Source: Apiospora phragmitis (Eukaryota; Ascomycota; Sordariomycetes; Amphisphaeriales; Apiosporaceae). Taken from it: a DNA stretch of 64,000 bases. The translations under genes and the position numbers were made by a program. Location: assembly GCA_038363925.1 (NCBI GenBank), contig JAQQWL010000001.1, positions 2,046,001 to 2,110,000 on the forward strand. Direction: 5' to 3'. The notes beneath the pieces are model-generated. The model worked only from the letters and a program-made list of their open reading frames with translations, did no database searches and had not been told where the DNA came from. Position 1 is the stretch's first letter; every line of letters begins with the position of its first letter. Shown one piece after another: positions 59,791-64,000 of the stretch.

Positions 59791-61072
59791 ATAAAGGGAT
59801 GGGGATCTTGAGAGGGTGCTTGAACGGAGCAAGGCGTTGGGTTTCTTTTCTTCTATCTAGAGGGCAGCCTGCAGCATTTACGTGTGTGCATATGGATATC
59901 ACAGGGTTCGTTAGACCAAGGAGCACGGCATCACAGCTGTCTGCGCCATATTAGAAGGGGGGTTCAGTGTAGCATTTTGTGGCATACAGTACGTGAAGAT
60001 GAATTGGTATTCTTCACATGACAAACCCACGGAGCATAGTTGACTCTTTTATGCGAAGCTGACAACTCAGCTGTTATTGCTTTCTTTTCTTTTGTTTACT
60101 TTTCTTGGTAGAGTTCACCTGCATATGGACCGAATTACTTTTTGCTGATCAAAATAGCGCCGAGATCATCCAGGGGAAAAGTCAGCAGCCACTAAAGCAA
60201 GACCAGCACAGAAGCCATTCCTCTTTCAGCATCTCTCTCTCTCCCTCATCTTCCTCTTCCTATTTAGGACGGCTGGCCGTCTTTAGCATTTAGCAATATG
60301 ACGTCTACCATCAAGTTCTGGCTGTACTAGCCAAGTGGGCCACGCACTGTTAGTTATGTATTACATATATCGTCAGCTTTGCGGACCGTAGCCAAGCACG
60401 TACGTACATTAGCTCCCCCCAAGCCTTGATCACGATCGATCACCCTTCTTCAGCTTCAACAACATGTCTCAGCTCGCACTGCCATAACAGCACGCGACGA
60501 GTCTCTCCCCGGTGGTAGTGGCCCGGGACGCGCCTCCGCGGTACGCTAATTCGCCCGATTGGGTGTAGCTGTCGCCACCGGCGCTGTGGGGAGGCGAGAC
60601 GGTGTCTCTGCCTCTGGTGTCAATGGCTTGGCTTGGGTTCTGCACCGCGCGCCCAAAGCTGAGGGAAACGAGCAGGAAGATGATCTGCAAAGGTTCGGAT
60701 GCACCTGATCTGGGGTTCATACCTAAGTAGTGAGACAGGCAGAGAGAGAGCGAGAGAGACGGAGGCCGCAGCTTTACATAAATACGGGGTTGGAAAATAC
60801 CGAGGCGTTTCGTCTGGAGATGCATCCTAGACACCTCGTTTTCTTTCCTTCTTCCACACGAGCCGCATGATCAGCTAGGACGATCCAACCGGCACTGCTG
60901 TCAAATATACATAAACACGTGCTAACACTTGAGCCTCTTTCTCTCCCGTGTGCCCTTCGCAATCTGTACCTACACACTATTCCTGTAAATCTTTATATCA
61001 TTTCCCCCCTGCCCTCTTATATAGAACCCGAACACCCGCGTATACACGTGGATACACACCAAAAAGATCAAT
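59791..61072. other. Intergenic stretch
   Basis: No gene is supported. Contains CT-rich segments (about 60220-60260) and, near 61020, the leader of the thioesterase gene. A minus frame at 60469-60834 is Ser/Leu-rich without motif. Confidence 0.5.
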
Positions 61073-62386
61073 ATGGCGGATCAATACGCATTGCAAGAGG
61101 CCGTGAAGCCCTCGTCGGCGCCCACCGAGCACAATCAGGCGGTGCCCGACCCCGTCGCGCATTTCAAGGCGATACCCTGGTGCCGCGCCCTCCTCGAGGA
61201 CAAGGCGAACTTCGGCGACATCCTCGTGCCGGACCGCCGGCCGCTGGCCTCGGGCGAGTCCAACTTTGTACGCAAAACGAGTATGTGTCTCCGTCGTGAT
61301 CCCACCCATCAGCATCCATTGCGAAGAGTCATATTCCTCCTTCACCTCCCTCCGCTGCCTAGCATAAAAGAAGAAGATGAAGAAAAAGAAACAATGACGG
61401 GGGGGGGAAATAATCGAAACTAAGAAGAAATCAGTGAACACACCAACCACAGTCAAAGCCACCGTAACCTTCCTCCGCCCCGTCCGCGCCCACCCCAAGC
61501 TCCAGGCGGCGGCGACCAAGTCGGGCCGCGACCTCATCAGCAAGAGCGCGGAGCTGCTGTCGGGCGGCGGGCCCGAGAACCACGAGAACCCGAAGAACCC
61601 CTTCCTGCTGTTCAGCGCCCTCGTGGACCTCGGCGTCGACTGCCAGAGCTACGCGGGCACGATGCACGGGGGGCTGTATGCGGTCCTCATGGACGAGGTG
61701 ATGGGGACGGCGGCGAATTTCCAGAGTGGTGAGTTTGTTTCTTTTCTCCATTTTGTTTCTTCTTCTTTTCTGTCTGTCTTTTTGCCCCCATCCCGCCCCC
61801 CCCTATTCTTTCACCAGTGTGTTAAGAGCACAGCGTGTTACTCCTTTCGCGTGCCTTTCTTTCTTTTGTATAATTTATACCGGGGGAGAAAGTAAGAGCG
61901 AGAGTGGGAGTGTGTGTAGAGAGAGAGAGAGGAAGGAGAAGAAGAAGGGAAAAAATCATTTGGTCCTTGTTTTTAAACTCCTCCCTTGCCCATCCGGTGT
62001 TCTTTAGGCCAAACCAGCGTAAATGACGTCCACGACAACGACCTGACGACCTCGGCCCTAGCCAACGGCGCCTACACGGTGCGCTTCACGACCAACTACC
62101 GCCGCCCCGTCCGGACGCCCCAGGTCGTCCTCATCCGCGGCCGCGTCATTAAGCGCGACGGCCGCAAGCTGCACCTGCGGGGCTCGATAGAGGATAAGAA
62201 CGGTGAGTTTTTTCCCCATGCTACATTGGGACCTTCTCCTCTCCAATTGAGGACACAACAAGACAAGACGATAAAAGACAAGGCAAACGCTAATGAGGGG
62301 GCTATGTATCGACAGGAGAGGTTTTGGCTGAAGCTGATGGACTTTGGTTGTGCATGGCCGAGAATGTTGGACGAAGCCAGCTTTAA
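61073..62386 (+). CDS. Hotdog-fold (PaaI/4HBT) thioesterase
   Basis: Exons 61073-61280, 61435-61728, 62008-62202 and 62316-62386 give 255 residues with an intact frame; introns start gtatgt, gtgagt and gtgagt. The hotdog helix motif MHGGLYAVLMDEVMG (His-Gly-Gly and the acidic residue) is in exon 2, followed by YTVRFTTNYRRPVRTPQVVL and RGRVIKRDGRKLHLRGSIED, the beta strands of a 4HBT domain, and EVLAEADGLWLCM near the end. Such proteins cleave acyl-CoA thioesters; a mitochondrial or peroxisomal place is possible, but no clear targeting signal is seen. The introns at 61281-61434 and 61729-62007 are long for this window and purine- or pyrimidine-biased (poly-G run, GAGA run). Confidence 0.9.
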
Positions 62387-62810
62387 GGGGGGTTGATACG
62401 CTTTTTGAGGGATGCCATTTTCGTAGGATTACCGGGGAAGGTAGTCATCGATGTATTGGTATGGCTAGTTGCAGAGAAAACTTGCAATCCTGATATTGAC
62501 ATTTGCTAATATTAGGTAATTACATCGACTTTTTACTCAGCTGTCCGTCCCCCTAGTTCATTACAACTGCGCCCTATTTACAGGTTGTTTAAGATAGATA
62601 GGATCAAATAAATATTATGGCTTTTCCGGTGATAATTTTGCAAATTGTTCCCCAAAAACGCCAAGTTATCTCCCCCAACTGCTGCGCCAAAATACAACTA
62701 CATCTATATCCATTACTTCGTTTGCCACATCGGTCTTAATCTCAGTCCACCTTAATAGCGCTGTAGTCCAGGTTAGTACGAGTGTTATCATGCTAATATG
62801 AAAATGGAAC
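62387..62810. other. Intergenic stretch between converging genes
   Basis: AT-rich 3' region shared by the thioesterase and the EMP70 gene. Nothing recognised. Confidence 0.5.
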
Positions 62811-64000
62811 TTACTTATATATCCTCCGGACAAAGGTATAGGCCGTCAGGAAGCCAACCGTGCCCGTCAACAGCCCGTATACGCAGCATGCCATGAAGCT
62901 ATAGCTGAAAAAGAGCATCGAGCTAACGAAGCCCGTAATGTGCAGTTTGACAAAGTAGTACCACACGCAGTACAGGAACACCCAGACGGCACTCCCGCCA
63001 CCGACGAAGAAAGACTGCCACCACCAGTGGTAGTTCTCGGAGCAGAGTTGGATGTAGACCGTCACCACCGTGACCTCGGCGATGGTGACGATGAGTATGA
63101 CGGAAACAACCGCGAGGAAGCCGAACACGTAATAGTAGCCGCTCTTGTCTTGCCACATGGACTGGAAGACGAAGAGGAGCTCGATGAAGATGACCGCGAA
63201 CGGGATGAGGCCGGCTAGCAAGATCGACTGGATGCTCTTGGCGTACCAAGCCTGGTGGGGAATCTGTCGAGGGATGCTGCTGGTTTTGGTCGGGTGTTCC
63301 CAAGCACCGGTTCGGACGAATCCGTACCACGCGCCGGCGTAGACCAGAGGGACCTGGATGCAGAGCCAGAGAAGAGCCAGCGCAATCAGGGTGCCGAAGG
63401 GGATCGCCGTGCTCGAGGCTTGGGCCCAGACAAACAGATTCAGAATGAAAATCAGACCGAACAGCAAGCCAGGAAATAGAACCGCCGTCACCAGTGCATT
63501 CCGTCTGAAGTCTTGGCCATCAAATGTTCTGTACACTCGGGCAGAGAAGTACCCAGAGAATGCGCTGCCGAAGATGAACAAGCCAACACCAGCACTAATA
63601 AAGCCACCCCGGAAGCTTGGGTTCAAGACACCGATAGCGCTGAGGAGCACGAGTCCCACAGCCATGAACAGCAATTGCATGCCGGATCCTACCAGGGGAG
63701 CCAGAAGATGCCCATACTCGGGTTTCCGGAAGACGTCAGCATGCAGGAGTTTCCATCCCGTGACGTCCTCAAGAGCCTCATCTTCGGATGTGATGTCGCC
63801 GTCTTTTTCGCCAACACCTTCCTGGTCCAACAAGCCAAGACCCGCAGCCTTTTCGGAAATAATCCTTGGGCTCAGACTTCCGGGCAATCTCCTGCGCTTG
63901 ACACGGAGTTTGCCGTCTTCAGCAATCCCTTCCCTATAGTTTCTGATGTCGCTTCGGATTGTCTTTGCCAGAATCATGAGGACAATGCCCGTAAGAAGAC
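62811..64000 (-). CDS. EMP70/TM9 superfamily protein (C-terminal part)
   Basis: Minus strand; the frame is open to the window edge, so the N-terminal lumenal domain lies outside. Nonaspanins of this family sit in endosome/Golgi membranes and sort membrane proteins. Seen in order: the end of the first membrane helix (LLTGIVLMILAKTIRSDI) with the cytosolic segment (GWKLLHADVFRKPEYGHLLA), then eight or nine helices (LLFMAVGLVLLSAIGVL, GLFIFGSAFSGYFSARVY, LFPGLLFGLIFILNLFVWAQ, LIALALLWLCIQVPLVYAGA, FAVIFIELLFVFQSMW, YYYVFGFLAVVSVILIVTIA), the family-typical QLCSENYHWWWQSFFVGGGS, and the end TFVRRIYK, which resembles the C-terminal K-x-D/KIYK-type sorting end. No intron or frame break in the visible part. 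Confidence 0.95.
   Translation of the reverse strand, partial: LLTGIVLMILAKTIRSDIRNYREGIAEDGKLRVKRRRLPGSLSPRIISEKAAGLGLLDQEGVGEKDGDITSEDEALEDVTGWKLLHADVFRKPEYGHLLAPLVGSGMQLLFMAVGLVLLSAIGVLNPSFRGGFISAGVGLFIFGSAFSGYFSARVYRTFDGQDFRRNALVTAVLFPGLLFGLIFILNLFVWAQASSTAIPFGTLIALALLWLCIQVPLVYAGAWYGFVRTGAWEHPTKTSSIPRQIPHQAWYAKSIQSILLAGLIPFAVIFIELLFVFQSMWQDKSGYYYVFGFLAVVSVILIVTIAEVTVVTVYIQLCSENYHWWWQSFFVGGGSAVWVFLYCVWYYFVKLHITGFVSSMLFFSYSFMACCVYGLLTGTVGFLTAYTFVRRIYK

Overview
The window is nuclear DNA of a filamentous ascomycete (Pezizomycotina; class not determined, Sordariomycetes is a guess). Evidence: short GT-AG introns of about 50-110 nt with CTAAC-type branch sites, CT-rich leaders, and fungal families such as a THP3-like SAC3/GANP protein, BEM1, Lag1-type ceramide synthase, a YVC1-like channel, UstYa/DUF3328 proteins, a LEU5-type carrier and an EMP70/TM9 protein.

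Layout. 1-1280: 3' part of a THP3-like gene. 1281-8290: no gene seen. 9361-11428: BEM1 scaffold. 13171-14319: broken CENP-B/Abp1-like HTH gene with a terminal zinc finger. 15391-17481: a novel protein with a J-like C-terminal domain, accompanied by three copies of an intron-like repeat, one of which is its third intron. 17889-20550: ceramide synthase on the minus strand, and a remnant of a second ceramide synthase diverging from it. 21088-22238: TcmP/LCM-type methyltransferase. 22976-24925: Cys-rich, Ser-rich single-pass membrane protein. 24926-29288: no gene. 29289-32383: ankyrin-repeat protein. 33333-35852: TRP-like cation channel. 36762-37790: BTB protein.

38259-53167 is the most interesting block: an ABCC exporter, two UstYa-family proteins with paired HxxHC motifs, a small secreted-type precursor with a Lys-Arg site and two copies of a Tyr/Ile-containing motif, a dead Tc1/mariner element, a PhzF-family protein and a cytochrome P450 without a recognisable heme cysteine. 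I read it as a dikaritin-type (UstYa-dependent) RiPP gene cluster that may be partly decayed. Downstream are a secreted GPI-like protein, an SMP-30/gluconolactonase-like protein, a LEU5-type mitochondrial carrier, a hotdog thioesterase and the C-terminal part of an EMP70/TM9 protein that runs off the window.

Many otherwise good genes contain single-base frameshifts, often in short homopolymers and usually without stops in the corrected frame. This pattern fits uncorrected assembly indels better than independent gene death, so most broken frames here should be treated as provisional.
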